A DNA stretch of 64,000 nucleotides from CAZCTO01 sp964501725 (GTDB taxonomy: Bacteria; Bacillota; Clostridia; Saccharofermentanales; Saccharofermentanaceae), in NCBI GenBank assembly GCA_964501725.1, contig CAZCTO010000002.1, positions 115,236 to 179,235 of the forward strand, in the 5' to 3' direction. This document shows positions 43,365 through 53,308 of the stretch, one piece after another (the first letter of the stretch is position 1; each line of letters opens with the position of its first letter). The notes under the pieces are model-generated. The model did no database searches and was not told the origin of the DNA. It saw only the letters and a program-made list of their open reading frames with translations. A program made the position numbers and the translations under genes.

Positions 43365-43465
43365 GAAGCTTTTGACGCCGGCAAGTGACATTGTTTGAAT
43401 AGGTAAGAGAGAACCCTGCGAATTGATTTCGCAGCGGTTCTTTGTCTTTTTGGGGGTGGGCTGCT

Positions 43466-44383
43466 TTGTTTTCAAAGTCGAAGCTAGCATACGCGAAAAT
43501 CAATCTTTTTCTTCGCATTACCGGCGTGAAGGCCGACGGCTATCATCTCCTTTATACGGTCATGCAGACCGTTTCGCTCGCGGATACCGTCATGCTTCAA
43601 TTGTCGAAAAGGCCCGAGGGGTCGGGACCGGCCGTCTCACTGATTATGGACGGAACACCGGTTCGGAATTTAGAGTCGAACACGGCAAGCCGGTCGGCGC
43701 TTTTGTACCTTTCCCGAATTGGCAATCCGGATGTTTCGGCAAGTATCGAACTAATCAAGAGAATACCTGTGATGGCCGGCCTCGGCGGAGGCAGTTCCGA
43801 TGCGGCGGCAGTGCTTACTCTGATGAATGAGGCGTTTCAAGGCGCACTTACCGAAGACGAATTACGAAGCCTCGCCGGGAAAATCGGTGCGGACGTTCCG
43901 TTCTTTATGAGCGGAGGCGCTGCTCTGTGTGAGGGCACGGGTGAGATAATTACTCCGGTCGAATCCCTGTCCGGCCTTTTCCTGCTCATTTTGAAACCCG
44001 CAGAAGGCATATCGACCCCTGAGGCATACCGGAGATATGATCTTTCGGGAGCGCAGTTTTCAACCGTTCCGCAAGAGGGAGACGGCATAACGGCTTTTAT
44101 TCATTCGGGTAAAGGTCTCCCGGCGTATGACAGACTCCGGACCGTCGTCCCGTTTTTGAGTAATGATCTGGCGGAACCCGCGGAGCAAATCGTTCCGGGA
44201 ATCCGAAACATTCGTCAATTCCTTTTCGAAAACGGAGCGTTTTATGCGGGCATAAGCGGTTCAGGCAGCAGCGTTTTCGGTATTTTTGACAGCAGGGAGG
44301 CAAGGGACGCCGCATCGATTGCGGCTTCTGATTTCGAGAAGGATGGCTGCTTTCTGTGTTCGTGTGAGACGGTCGACATATAA
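43466..44383 (+). CDS. ispE: 4-diphosphocytidyl-2-C-methyl-D-erythritol kinase
   Basis: A GHMP kinase that phosphorylates CDP-ME in the non-mevalonate isoprenoid pathway. Motifs: AYAKINLFLRITGVKADGYHLLYTVMQT (substrate side), ATP loop MAGLGGGSSDAAAVL (about residues 100-114), and motif 3 AGISGSGSSVFGIF near the C-terminus. The TTG start at 43466 follows GGGGGTGG by about 5 bases. The length of 305 residues is normal. It lies 100 bp downstream of veg. Confidence 0.94.
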   Translation: MFSKSKLAYAKINLFLRITGVKADGYHLLYTVMQTVSLADTVMLQLSKRPEGSGPAVSLIMDGTPVRNLESNTASRSALLYLSRIGNPDVSASIELIKRIPVMAGLGGGSSDAAAVLTLMNEAFQGALTEDELRSLAGKIGADVPFFMSGGAALCEGTGEIITPVESLSGLFLLILKPAEGISTPEAYRRYDLSGAQFSTVPQEGDGITAFIHSGKGLPAYDRLRTVVPFLSNDLAEPAEQIVPGIRNIRQFLFENGAFYAGISGSGSSVFGIFDSREARDAASIAASDFEKDGCFLCSCETVDI

Positions 44384-44540
44384 ATATGTGACTGCCATCC
44401 TGCGAACTGATTCGCTATGACGTGATTCGCAGTCTCCGGGCTATTTTGATTGATGTCTTCCGGTGCTATACTCAATTTGTATGTGAATCGGCTGTAAGCT
44501 TCAGGGATTCGAAGCTATTATACTTGCAAGGAGCGAATCG

Positions 44541-47033
44541 ATGGATAGAAAGAATGGTAGCGGAGAGCGCAAAAAGAGAAAAACATCCGGCTCGTCCGGC
44601 AACGACATATTCAGAAGAGGTTCCGGATTGAATCGTCCCGGAGGGAAACCGGTCGGGAACTCTTCAGCCTATCAGGACCGGAAGCAATCTTCGAGTAATG
44701 GATCCTCCGAACCGAATCCTCAGAATAATTCATCCGGCGGATTTCCGAATCTCGGAAATCTCCTGGGTAACGATTCGCAGCAAAGTTCCGGCGGATCGCC
44801 GCTGGGCGGTCTATCGTCCCTTTTCGGATCCCAAAACAGCAATTCGAAGGGTTGCGGGTTTTCAATCGGCAAAATAATTCTCATTATTATCGTTATTTTG
44901 GTGATCATTTTCGTTATCAGTAAGTGTATGCCGCCGTCTCCGGAACCTGAGCCGACCGGTTTTTCGAATGTTTCAAATACAAAGGGTGCAGACGCGACGC
45001 TCGGCGAAGATACCGTTACCGGCGGTGACCCGGTCAATAATGACATCAGCCCGATGACCGGAATCAAAGGTCCCCGTACCCGGCGGACCGAAATTCTCGG
45101 GGACGGGAAAGACGTCTTTACCATTATGATTTATATGTGCGGAACCGACCTGGAGTCTGATTACGGAATGGCCACCGCGGATATTAACGAGATGCTCTAT
45201 GCCGAGCCCGGCGATCATGTGAATATTATCATTGAGACCGGCGGAACCTCCGATTGGCAAAACAGTGTTATCTCAAGCAAAACCAATCAACGGTATCAAA
45301 TCGTCGGGAACGGATTGGTACCCCTCGACAAAGATGTCGGCAAGAAAGCAATGACTGATCCGGACACACTGTCGGATTTTGTGACGTATTGCGCCGAGGA
45401 ATTCCCGGCGAACCGCTATGCGCTGATTTTCTGGGATCACGGCGGCGGATCCCTCGCGGGATTCGGTTACGACCAGCTGTTCCCGAGCAAAAAGTCCATG
45501 ACCATCGATCAAATATACACCGCGCTGGATGACGCGGGAGTGACCTTTGATTTTGTCGGATTTGACGCGTGCCTGATGGGTACGGTGGAAACCGCATATA
45601 TGTTGAATTATCATGCCGATTATATGATTGCGTCCGAAGAACTGGAGCCCGGAATCGGGTGGTATTATACCGATTGGATTCGTAAACTTTCAGAGGATAC
45701 GTCGATGTCGACCCTGCAAATCGGCAAAAACATCATAGACAGTTACATATCGACATGTCAGTCCCAAACTCCCCGGGATATCGCGACGTTGTCTATTGTG
45801 GATCTGGTGGAGCTCAATAATACAGGTGATCAGGCATTCCGGGATTTTGCGCTGTCTGCGGACGCGATACTGGATGAGGATTATCAGGTCATCTCCGAGG
45901 CACGAGGGAATACGCGTGAATTCAACCGTTCCCGGACGGACCAGGTGGACCTGATTCATTTGGCACAGAATATTGATTCGCCGGAGGCGGCGGCTCTGGC
46001 TGACGCAATGAAAAAATGCATCAAATATAACAGGACAACATCCAATATTATGAATGCGAACGGATTGTCAGTCTATTTCCCCTATGACGAACTCAAAAAC
46101 ATGTCCTCCATGATATCGGTTTATGATCGCATCGGAATGGGAGAAGAGTATACCGGACTGGTGAAAAAATTCGGCAACATGGTCGTTGGCGGACAGATCA
46201 GTACAGGCAGCCCGTCCTCACCGCTTACATCGCTTTTGGGCGGTCAGACCGGGTCTTCCGGAAGCTGGGGAGATTTATTTGGTTCGTTTTTCGAAAATCC
46301 GGACTTCTCGTCCTTGCTCGGCGGAGCCGCGCAGGGCGGGACGGACTGGGTGGATACAAACCAGATTCAAAGCAATTCCGGATACTATGAGACGCATAAC
46401 CTGAACGACGCCGATCTGGAGCTGGTTGAGAAGGATGACGGTTACGTCGTAAGCTTGACCGACGAGCAATGGGATCTGATTCAGAAGGTTGAACTGAATG
46501 TGTTTTTTGATGACGGAGAAGGATATATTGATTTGGGCATCGACAACATTGTTGAATTTGATGAAGACGGCGACCTGGTCATCGGTTTTGACGGAACATG
46601 GGTTGCATTGGATAAACACATCGTCGCCTTCTATATCGAGTCGATTGAGGAGGAAGGTTCATCCTACACGGTCATCGGACGGGTTCCTGCACTGCTTAAC
46701 GACCGGCTGGTAGATATCATCGTAATGTTTACTCAGGATAATCCGTACGGCTATGTGGCGGGAGCGAGAATCAATTACGGAGATACCACGGATACCATGG
46801 CCAAGGGTCTGATCGAAATCAACTCGGGAGACACAATTGATTTTCTCTGTGACTACTATACTTACGACGAGACTTTTGACGACAGCTTCTATCTGGGAGA
46901 CCGCATGACCGCAGACGGCGAACTGACGGTAAGCTATCATTCCGTGGGCGATAATACGTGCATGGTAACCTACCGGCTGACCGATATTTACAATAACGCT
47001 TACTGGACCCCGGCCGTGAACTATCAAGAATAG
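44541..47033 (+). CDS. clostripain family (C11) cysteine peptidase, membrane anchored
   Basis: An 830-residue protein. Residues 1-108 are a disordered Gly/Ser/Asn region, followed by a membrane segment (GKIILIIIVILVIIFVISKC, about 109-130). The outside domain contains the C11 core: VFTIMIYMCGTDLESDYGMA, catalytic His in LIFWDHGGGSLAGFGYD, and catalytic Cys in FVGFDACLMGTVETAYML. C11 enzymes cut after Arg or Lys and often self-process. The C-terminal 300 residues (including a Gly/Ser insert about 550-600) form acidic beta-rich modules of unknown type. The start has AAGGAG seven bases upstream. The protein stands where dnaA often lies beside rpmH. Confidence 0.9.
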   Translation: MDRKNGSGERKKRKTSGSSGNDIFRRGSGLNRPGGKPVGNSSAYQDRKQSSSNGSSEPNPQNNSSGGFPNLGNLLGNDSQQSSGGSPLGGLSSLFGSQNSNSKGCGFSIGKIILIIIVILVIIFVISKCMPPSPEPEPTGFSNVSNTKGADATLGEDTVTGGDPVNNDISPMTGIKGPRTRRTEILGDGKDVFTIMIYMCGTDLESDYGMATADINEMLYAEPGDHVNIIIETGGTSDWQNSVISSKTNQRYQIVGNGLVPLDKDVGKKAMTDPDTLSDFVTYCAEEFPANRYALIFWDHGGGSLAGFGYDQLFPSKKSMTIDQIYTALDDAGVTFDFVGFDACLMGTVETAYMLNYHADYMIASEELEPGIGWYYTDWIRKLSEDTSMSTLQIGKNIIDSYISTCQSQTPRDIATLSIVDLVELNNTGDQAFRDFALSADAILDEDYQVISEARGNTREFNRSRTDQVDLIHLAQNIDSPEAAALADAMKKCIKYNRTTSNIMNANGLSVYFPYDELKNMSSMISVYDRIGMGEEYTGLVKKFGNMVVGGQISTGSPSSPLTSLLGGQTGSSGSWGDLFGSFFENPDFSSLLGGAAQGGTDWVDTNQIQSNSGYYETHNLNDADLELVEKDDGYVVSLTDEQWDLIQKVELNVFFDDGEGYIDLGIDNIVEFDEDGDLVIGFDGTWVALDKHIVAFYIESIEEEGSSYTVIGRVPALLNDRLVDIIVMFTQDNPYGYVAGARINYGDTTDTMAKGLIEINSGDTIDFLCDYYTYDETFDDSFYLGDRMTADGELTVSYHSVGDNTCMVTYRLTDIYNNAYWTPAVNYQE

Positions 47034-47074
47034 AAGAAGAATAAAATATCAACGGATAAAAAGGATATTCTTAG

Positions 47075-47104
47075 TTGACAGAAAGGCAGATTGCCTTGTA
47101 TAAT
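47075..47104 (+). promoter_or_regulatory. rpmH promoter
   Basis: TTGACA (47075-47080), 18-base spacer, TATAAT (47099-47104); rpmH starts 72 bases later. Confidence 0.88.
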
Positions 47105-47175
47105 TCTAACGCTATTCATATCGCGATTTCGCGGTGTTTTCGTAAGTATTGGCAACATTCGGAGGTATATACCAC

Positions 47176-47310
47176 ATGAAGATGACATATCAGCCTAAAA
47201 AAAGGACAAGATCGAAGGAGCACGGATTTCTGAAGAGAATGAAGACCGCTGCCGGAAGAGCCGTGTTGAAGAGAAGAAGACTTAAGGGCAGAAAGAGTCT
47301 TTCGGCATAA
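47176..47310 (+). CDS. rpmH: 50S ribosomal protein L34
   Basis: A 44-residue, very basic protein: MKMTYQPKKRTRSKEHGF, then LKRMKTAAGRAVLKRRRLKG. The YQPKKR, HGF-KRM and GR-VL-RRR-KGR positions are those of bacterial L34. The third residue is Met where many have Arg. The ribosome site is GGAGG. It begins the rpmH-rnpA-yidD-yidC-jag-mnmE-mnmG-rsmG cluster. Confidence 0.97.
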   Translation: MKMTYQPKKRTRSKEHGFLKRMKTAAGRAVLKRRRLKGRKSLSA

Positions 47311-47362
47311 GGACCTCTATGCACGGTCCTTCTTTTTATTCGGCCTTGAGACGGAATAGATC

Positions 47363-47746
47363 ATGATTTTCACAAAACCTCTCCGATTCAACTACGAGTT
47401 TTCCCGTGTCTACAATCGCGGCGTATTTGCGTCCGGCAGGCATGTTGTGGTTCATTGTTTCAAAAGACCGCGGAAATTGCGGCACAATATGACCCCGATT
47501 CCGCCGGATATTAATCGGACAGGATTTACCGGAAGCCGGAAAATCAAGGGGGCCGTACAGAGAAACAGAGCCAGAAGACTTCTCCGTGAGAGCTATCGTC
47601 TGCTCGAAAAGGACATGATCACCGGATTGGATTTAGTAATCATGATGAAGTTCGCTTTTCCGCTTCCTACTTTTCGCGAAGTAGATGACGATCTTCGGAA
47701 ACTGTTAAAACGGATGCACCTGTTGGAGGACAAAGCGAATGGTTAA
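47363..47746 (+). CDS. rnpA: ribonuclease P protein component
   Basis: A 127-residue basic protein that binds RNase P RNA for tRNA 5' maturation. Motifs: LRFNYEFSRVYNRGVFASGRHVVVHC and the RNR signature KIKGAVQRNRARRLLRESYR (about residues 57-76). It overlaps yidD by 8 bases. The N-terminus IFTKPLRFNYEF differs slightly from the usual LKKxxDF form. Confidence 0.94.
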   Translation: MIFTKPLRFNYEFSRVYNRGVFASGRHVVVHCFKRPRKLRHNMTPIPPDINRTGFTGSRKIKGAVQRNRARRLLRESYRLLEKDMITGLDLVIMMKFAFPLPTFREVDDDLRKLLKRMHLLEDKANG

Positions 47747-47951
47747 GCGATGGATGATTCGCTGCATTCGGTTTTATCAGCGGAGAATATCACCGAGCAT
47801 GCCTCCTTCATGTAAATACAGGCCAACTTGTTCGGAATATACGATTGAAGCGATCGAAAAGTACGGCGCTTTCCGGGGCTTTTTCATGGGAGCATGGAGA
47901 ATTCTGCGATGTAATCCTTTTAGTAAGGGTGGCTATGATCCGGTTAAATAA
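47739..47951 (+). CDS. yidD: membrane protein insertion efficiency factor
   Basis: A 70-residue amphipathic protein with three conserved cysteines: IRFYQRRISPSMPPSCKYRPTCSEYTIEAIEKYGAFRGFFMGAWRILRCNPFSKGGYDPV. YidD aids membrane insertion next to YidC. The gene order rnpA-yidD-yidC confirms the call, and it overlaps rnpA. Confidence 0.95.
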   Translation: MVKRWMIRCIRFYQRRISPSMPPSCKYRPTCSEYTIEAIEKYGAFRGFFMGAWRILRCNPFSKGGYDPVK

Positions 47952-48033
47952 GTTGCCAGCGGTCGTTTGCTTTTGATATGATATACTAATTGAGCGATAT
48001 TGACGGAATGTGTCGCTTGAAGGGGAGAAACAA

Positions 48034-49125
48034 ATGAATCTGAATACGGTCATGCTTTCTTTTCTCGGTTTTTCCGGGAATCCGATCACGGCTCTTTTTG
48101 CTTGGATGACGCGCCTGTTTTTTAACTTTTTCGGAAGTTACGGGCTTGCGATTGTTGCATTGACCATTGTGATTCGATCGTTCTTGATTCCGCTCAACGT
48201 CCGGTCCCAGCGTTCGGCGATGAAACAACAGGCCTTATCTTCGCAACAGGCGGAAATCAGGCGGAGATATCCGGACAACAAACAGAAACAGAATGAAGAA
48301 ATCACCAAGCTTCTTCAGGAGAACGGCGTCTCTTCCTTTGGAGGGTGCCTGCTTCCGATCCTTCAATTGTTCTTCCTTCTGCCTATTTTTGATATTGTCC
48401 GTGCGCCGCTCCGCTATATTTCACAAGTTTCTTCAAGCAATCTTAAATCAATCGGTACGCTCCTTAAAAACTACGGGATGGTTTCCGACAGCGTTGCTAA
48501 AATGGCGTCAACAAACAATATCCCGATTATTAATCAGCTCCAGAACAGTCCGGAGGTACTCCGCGATTCGATAAATGCCGGATATATTAAGATGAGCCAG
48601 ATGATAGACTTGAAGTTTTTGGGCATGGATCTGTCTTTGACTCCGCAATTCAAGCCGGATATCTTATTCGGGTCGAATTGGAAGATTTATATTCCGCTTC
48701 TTCTGATTCCGCTTTTAGTTTTGCTTACCAGCATGCTTCAGACGAAGGTTATGAATCTGCTTAAGCCGAACCGTCAAATGGAAAAAGAAGCTAAAGAAGC
48801 CAAGGAACGGGCTCGAATGAATCCTGCCCGGAAAGATCAGGCACAGGAAAGCTCGGCCGAGTCCACGATGAAAATGATGGTCTGGCTGATGCCGATCATT
48901 ATGATCGCAACCTCGTTTATGTTTCCCGCAGCCATGGGTTTTTACTGGATTGTCGGTAACATTATGGGAATACTCCAGCAGGTCATTATCTTCTATCTCT
49001 TCACGAAGCCTCTGGAGGCCAAGAAAGCAGAGATGGAACTGCTCAAATCAATGGCTTTTGCAAAAAATGTCAGCCCTGATACGGAGACCGGCATTTCTTC
49101 AGGGAAGAAGAAAAATAAAAAATAA
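48034..49125 (+). CDS. yidC: membrane protein insertase YidC
   Basis: A 363-residue insertase of the short Gram-positive type. The start at 48034 has GGGGAG upstream. Core segments: FGSYGLAIVALTIVIRSFLIPLNVRSQRSAMKQQ (with the conserved hydrophilic-groove Arg), LPILQLFFLLPIFDIVRAPLRYIS, a long insertion (about 145-240), and MKMMVWLMPIIMIATSFMFPAAMGFYWIVGN. There is no lipobox at the N-terminus, unlike Bacillus SpoIIIJ. The C-terminus is basic, as needed for ribosome contact. Confidence 0.95.
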   Translation: MNLNTVMLSFLGFSGNPITALFAWMTRLFFNFFGSYGLAIVALTIVIRSFLIPLNVRSQRSAMKQQALSSQQAEIRRRYPDNKQKQNEEITKLLQENGVSSFGGCLLPILQLFFLLPIFDIVRAPLRYISQVSSSNLKSIGTLLKNYGMVSDSVAKMASTNNIPIINQLQNSPEVLRDSINAGYIKMSQMIDLKFLGMDLSLTPQFKPDILFGSNWKIYIPLLLIPLLVLLTSMLQTKVMNLLKPNRQMEKEAKEAKERARMNPARKDQAQESSAESTMKMMVWLMPIIMIATSFMFPAAMGFYWIVGNIMGILQQVIIFYLFTKPLEAKKAEMELLKSMAFAKNVSPDTETGISSGKKKNKK

Positions 49126-49155
49126 ACAGCTCGATACGATTTTCGGGAGGAACTA

Positions 49156-49887
49156 ATGATGGAAAAGTCAGTTACCAAAACAGCGAGATCTGTTGAAGAG
49201 GCGATATCACTTGCAATCGCAGAACTCGGAGTTTCCGAGGAGGAAGCGGTCATTGAAGTTGTTGAGGACGGTTCTTCCAAAGGTTTTCTCGGAATCGGCA
49301 AAAAAGGCGCAACCGTAAAGGTGACCGCAGACGTTCCCGATAAGTTTACGAATGAGACGGTAATCGAAGAAGACTCCACATATTATGGCGACGATGAGTC
49401 GTTCGAGGGTGATGCCGTGAGTCAGTCCGAGGAGGATGCCGTTGCTTTTGTGGCGGAGATTCTTTCAGGTATCGGAATTCACGGAAAGCTCGACTCCTAT
49501 CGCGAGGATGACACGATATTCATTTCTGTGACCGGACAGGATTGCGCCACTGCAATCGGGCGTCACGGTGAAACGTTAGACGCAATCGCTTATCTGACCT
49601 CCCTTGTGGCCAACAAAAACAGCGAGGAGCATGTACGTGTGTCTCTGGACATCGGCGGATATAAGAAGCGCCGCGAAGCTATACTAATCTCGCTGGCAAA
49701 TAAAGCCGCGGCACATGCGCTGCGCACAGGGTCTCCCGTTGCTATGGAGGCCATGAACCCTTCCGAAAGAAGAATTGTTCATTTTACGCTTCAGACCTTT
49801 GGCGGAGTCAAGACGCACAGTGAAGGCGAAGAGCCGGATCGTAAAGTCATTGTTTCTCCGGACAGGGGCTCCGAAACAGGGGTATAA
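49156..49887 (+). CDS. khpB: Jag/KhpB RNA-binding protein
   Basis: A 243-residue protein with three parts: Jag-N (KTARSVEEAISLAIAELGVSEEEAVIEVVEDGSSKGFLGIGKKGA, residues 5-50), a short acidic linker, a KH domain (about 85-160) and an R3H domain (KKRREAILISLANKAAAHALRTGSPVAMEAMNPSERRIVH). KhpA/KhpB bind many RNAs and affect cell elongation. It follows yidC with a GGAGG site, as in most Bacillota. Confidence 0.95.
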   Translation: MMEKSVTKTARSVEEAISLAIAELGVSEEEAVIEVVEDGSSKGFLGIGKKGATVKVTADVPDKFTNETVIEEDSTYYGDDESFEGDAVSQSEEDAVAFVAEILSGIGIHGKLDSYREDDTIFISVTGQDCATAIGRHGETLDAIAYLTSLVANKNSEEHVRVSLDIGGYKKRREAILISLANKAAAHALRTGSPVAMEAMNPSERRIVHFTLQTFGGVKTHSEGEEPDRKVIVSPDRGSETGV

Positions 49888-49889
49888 AA

Positions 49890-51335
49890 ATGTTTTCCGA
49901 ACGTCCGTACTGCGCGTGCGCAACTCCTCCGGGAATCGGCGGGATTGCGGTCATTCGCATGTCCGGCAAGGAGTCTGTCCAAGTGGCGGACCGCGTTTTT
50001 TCAATCATTCGAACGGTTTCGGATACAGTCGGAACCGTATCGGCCATGGATGGATATACATCGGCTTTCGGGCATGTTAAAGATCCCGTTTCCGGCAGAA
50101 CGATTGACGAAGCCGTGCTCACTGTTTTTAAGTCACCCCACTCCTATACCGGTGATGACCTGATTGAAATCTCCTGCCACGGCGGCAGCGCTGTCCGACA
50201 GGAGATCCTTCGTGTCCTGATCGAAAACGGCGCACGCGCCGCGGAACCGGGTGAATTTACAAAGAATGCTTTTCTTTCCGGGAAAATCGACCTGACGCAG
50301 GCTGAATCGGTCATGGATGTGATCGCTTCGGAGTCTTCTTTGGCGCTTCAGTCAGCCGGAATGCAACTGATCGGTGCATTGAAACAGGAAATTCGAATGG
50401 TTTCCGATTCGCTTTATCGCGCGTTTGCCGCTCTGGAAATGATCGTTGAATTCCCGGAACATGATGACTCCCCTGATAATACCCGGATAACAGTTAAGCA
50501 AATCCAGGTTCAAATCGAAAAACTGGAGACACTTTCAAACTCATATTCCCAGGGCAGAATCCTCCGCGAAAAAATGACGGTGGTGCTGTGCGGCATCCCG
50601 AACAGCGGAAAATCATCATTATTAAATCGCCTCGCCGGATATGACCGTGCGATCGTCACATCGATCCCGGGTACCACACGCGACACGCTTGAAGTAAATA
50701 CCTCTGTCGAAGGCATTCCGGTTCGCCTGATTGATACTGCGGGACTTCGCGAGACGATGGACGAAATCGAGAAAATAGGTGTCTCCCGAGCCTACGAAGC
50801 GGTCAGGGAAGCGGATCTCCTTTTGTGGCTGATCTCTCCGGAGGAAGAAATGACCGAAGAGGACATCTCGTTTTTACGAGTTGTTTCCGAACGCGTGGGG
50901 AATCAGAGAATCGGCATTCTTGTCAGCAAATCGGATTTGATCAGCGAGAAAACGGCAACGGGAGTTATGGATTTGATACTTGCTAAAATTGAGAAAGCGA
51001 ACCTTTCGGGCAGAATACGATTTCACATGTCCTTCTCCTCTGAAACCGGCGAAGGAATCAAGACAATCGGACTTCAGATTAGAAGCATCTATGACGAGTT
51101 TGGACAAGGCAGGGACAGTGAGCTTCTGATCACCAATGCCCGTCATTACACACATATCACGAACGCAGCAGATCGTTTAAAGCAGGCGGAGCTTGTTCTT
51201 TTGGCCGGAGAGCCTGCTGAAATCGCTTGTTCACTGGTCAGGATGGCAATGGATGAGCTTGGAGAAATTACAGGGGATTGCGTCAGCGAGACCTTGGTTG
51301 AGACCATATTTTCACGCTTTTGTATCGGGAAATAG
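49890..51335 (+). CDS. mnmE: tRNA modification GTPase MnmE
   Basis: A 481-residue GTPase that, with MnmG, adds carboxymethylaminomethyl groups to U34 of tRNAs. N-terminal folate domain (CACATPPGIGGIAVIRMSG, PGEFTKNAFLSGKIDLTQAESV), G domain inserted in the helical domain (GIPNSGKSSLLN, TTRD, DTAGLRE, SKSDL), and the C-terminal CIGK ending (FSRFCIGK). All G motifs look intact. It starts 2 bases after khpB and overlaps the upstream frame of mnmG. Confidence 0.97.
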   Translation: MFSERPYCACATPPGIGGIAVIRMSGKESVQVADRVFSIIRTVSDTVGTVSAMDGYTSAFGHVKDPVSGRTIDEAVLTVFKSPHSYTGDDLIEISCHGGSAVRQEILRVLIENGARAAEPGEFTKNAFLSGKIDLTQAESVMDVIASESSLALQSAGMQLIGALKQEIRMVSDSLYRAFAALEMIVEFPEHDDSPDNTRITVKQIQVQIEKLETLSNSYSQGRILREKMTVVLCGIPNSGKSSLLNRLAGYDRAIVTSIPGTTRDTLEVNTSVEGIPVRLIDTAGLRETMDEIEKIGVSRAYEAVREADLLLWLISPEEEMTEEDISFLRVVSERVGNQRIGILVSKSDLISEKTATGVMDLILAKIEKANLSGRIRFHMSFSSETGEGIKTIGLQIRSIYDEFGQGRDSELLITNARHYTHITNAADRLKQAELVLLAGEPAEIACSLVRMAMDELGEITGDCVSETLVETIFSRFCIGK

Positions 51336-51364
51336 ACACCTATAAGCGCAGGCGGAGGGATATC

Positions 51365-53308
51365 ATGACATCAGTGAAGGAGGCGCTTCAGAGAAAAGGG
51401 GCATATCTGGCAGGCAACTATGATGTAATGGTTGTCGGCGCAGGACATGCCGGTTGTGAAGCGGCGTTGGCATCATCAAGGCTCGGACTCCATACCGTTT
51501 TGTTTTCGATTCATCTGGATTCGGTTGCCAATCTTCCATGCAATCCGAGCATCGGAGGCACGGCGAAGGGTCAGCTTGTCCGGGAAATCGACGCGCTTGG
51601 CGGCGAAATGGGCAAAATGGCAGACCGTTGTTCCATACAGACAAGAATGCTGAACCGCTCGAAAGGCCCGGCTGTTTTTTCACCGAGAGCGCAAATGGAT
51701 CGAAATCGCTATAGTCGTCAAATGAAGGAACTGATTGAGAAGACCCCTAATCTGGATTTGCGGCAGTCGGAAATCGTTCAACTCCTCACTGATGAGACTG
51801 ATGGAAGACCAAGTGTGTGCGGGGCTGTTTCGAGAAGCGGAGCCGTTTATGCCGCTTCGGCAGTAGTCATATGCTCCGGAACCTATATGGAATCCCGAAT
51901 CATCATGGGAGAGGTAATTTACAACAGCGGGCCGGACGGCCTTTTTCCGTCGCTCGGATTATCAGGAAGCCTTGCAGATCTGGGGCTTCCGATCCAGCGA
52001 TTCAAAACAGGGACGCCCGTACGACTGAACGCAACCCGTGTCGATTTCTCCGTGATGGAAAAACAGGACGGCGAGAAAGATATGCCTCCTTTTTCGTTCG
52101 AATACGAAATGACCGGAACCAGACCGGATACACCGCAAATACCCTGCTATACGATTTGGACCACGCAACGAACGCGGGAAATCATTGAGCAGAATCTCGG
52201 AAGGTCACCCCTTTACAGCGGCGTCATTGAAGGGGTAGGACCGCGTTATTGTCCTTCCATTGAGGATAAGTTCGTCAAATTCAAAGATAAGAGCAGACAT
52301 CAGGTGTTTGTGGAGCCGATGGGGGAGAGTGCGAGTGAGTTATATCTTCAGGGTATGAGTACCAGCATGCCGGAAGAAGTTCAGGTTCAGATGGTCAGAT
52401 CTCTTCCGGGGCTTGAAAATGCACGAATCCAACGATCTGCTTATGCTATTGAATATGATTGCATCGATCCTACTTGTCTTTATCCGTCCCTGGAGACCAG
52501 AAAGATTTCGGGGCTCTTTACCGCCGGGCAGATTAACGGATCTTCAGGCTATGAAGAAGCCGCCGCCCAGGGATTGATTGCGGGAATCAACGCTGCCAGA
52601 TATGTAAATGGTAAGCCTCTTATTGTGCTTGACCGGTCAGAGGCCTATATCGGCGTGCTGATTGATGACTTGGTCACAAAGGGGACCGCCGAGCCATATC
52701 GGATGATGACTTCCCGGGCGGAGTATCGTCTTTTTCTGCGACAGGATAACGCGGATGAGCGCCTCACACCCTATGGGTATGAAATAGGCTTAATCCCTGA
52801 AGAACGATATCAACGATTTGCCCGGAAGCGCGAGGCTGTCGCAGGCGAGCAGAAACGTCTCCGGGAAACCTTTCTTCCTCCCTCGGAGAAATTGAAGGAG
52901 CTTCTCAATACACTGGGCAGCACAAATCCGGCATCCGGCGTGTCGCTTGCCGACCTCCTGAGACGCCCTCAGATTCATTATGGAGATCTTGCACCGGTAG
53001 ATTCGGCGCGCCCCGTTCTGGAGCCCGCTGTCGTGTTCTCCGTTGAAGTCAATATCAAGTACGAAGGATATCTGAAGCTGGAAAAAGACAGAATCGAGAA
53101 ATTCAAAATACTCGAGAATAAAACTCTCCCGCAGAATCTGCCGTATATGGAAATTACTGGCCTTCGAATAGAGGCAAGACAGAAGCTTGATAAACAGCGT
53201 CCGGTTTCGCTCGGGCAGGCATCCCGAATATCCGGCGTTTCCCCGGCAGATATCGCGGTGATTCTGGTGTATTTGGATGCTCGAAGAAAGCACGGTGGCA
53301 CTCTATGA
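51365..53308 (+). CDS. mnmG: tRNA uridine-5-carboxymethylaminomethyl modification enzyme MnmG (GidA)
   Basis: A 647-residue FAD protein, the MnmE partner. The FAD motif is VMVVGAGHAGCEAALASSRLG; typical blocks are NLPCNPSIGGTAKGQLVREIDALGGEMG, RFKTGTPVRLN, AGQINGSSGYEEAAAQGLIAGINAA and TSRAEYRLFLRQDNADERLTP. The start at 51365 has GGAGG seven bases upstream; an in-frame ATG at 51320 lies inside mnmE. Its stop overlaps the start of rsmG. Confidence 0.97.
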   Translation: MTSVKEALQRKGAYLAGNYDVMVVGAGHAGCEAALASSRLGLHTVLFSIHLDSVANLPCNPSIGGTAKGQLVREIDALGGEMGKMADRCSIQTRMLNRSKGPAVFSPRAQMDRNRYSRQMKELIEKTPNLDLRQSEIVQLLTDETDGRPSVCGAVSRSGAVYAASAVVICSGTYMESRIIMGEVIYNSGPDGLFPSLGLSGSLADLGLPIQRFKTGTPVRLNATRVDFSVMEKQDGEKDMPPFSFEYEMTGTRPDTPQIPCYTIWTTQRTREIIEQNLGRSPLYSGVIEGVGPRYCPSIEDKFVKFKDKSRHQVFVEPMGESASELYLQGMSTSMPEEVQVQMVRSLPGLENARIQRSAYAIEYDCIDPTCLYPSLETRKISGLFTAGQINGSSGYEEAAAQGLIAGINAARYVNGKPLIVLDRSEAYIGVLIDDLVTKGTAEPYRMMTSRAEYRLFLRQDNADERLTPYGYEIGLIPEERYQRFARKREAVAGEQKRLRETFLPPSEKLKELLNTLGSTNPASGVSLADLLRRPQIHYGDLAPVDSARPVLEPAVVFSVEVNIKYEGYLKLEKDRIEKFKILENKTLPQNLPYMEITGLRIEARQKLDKQRPVSLGQASRISGVSPADIAVILVYLDARRKHGGTL

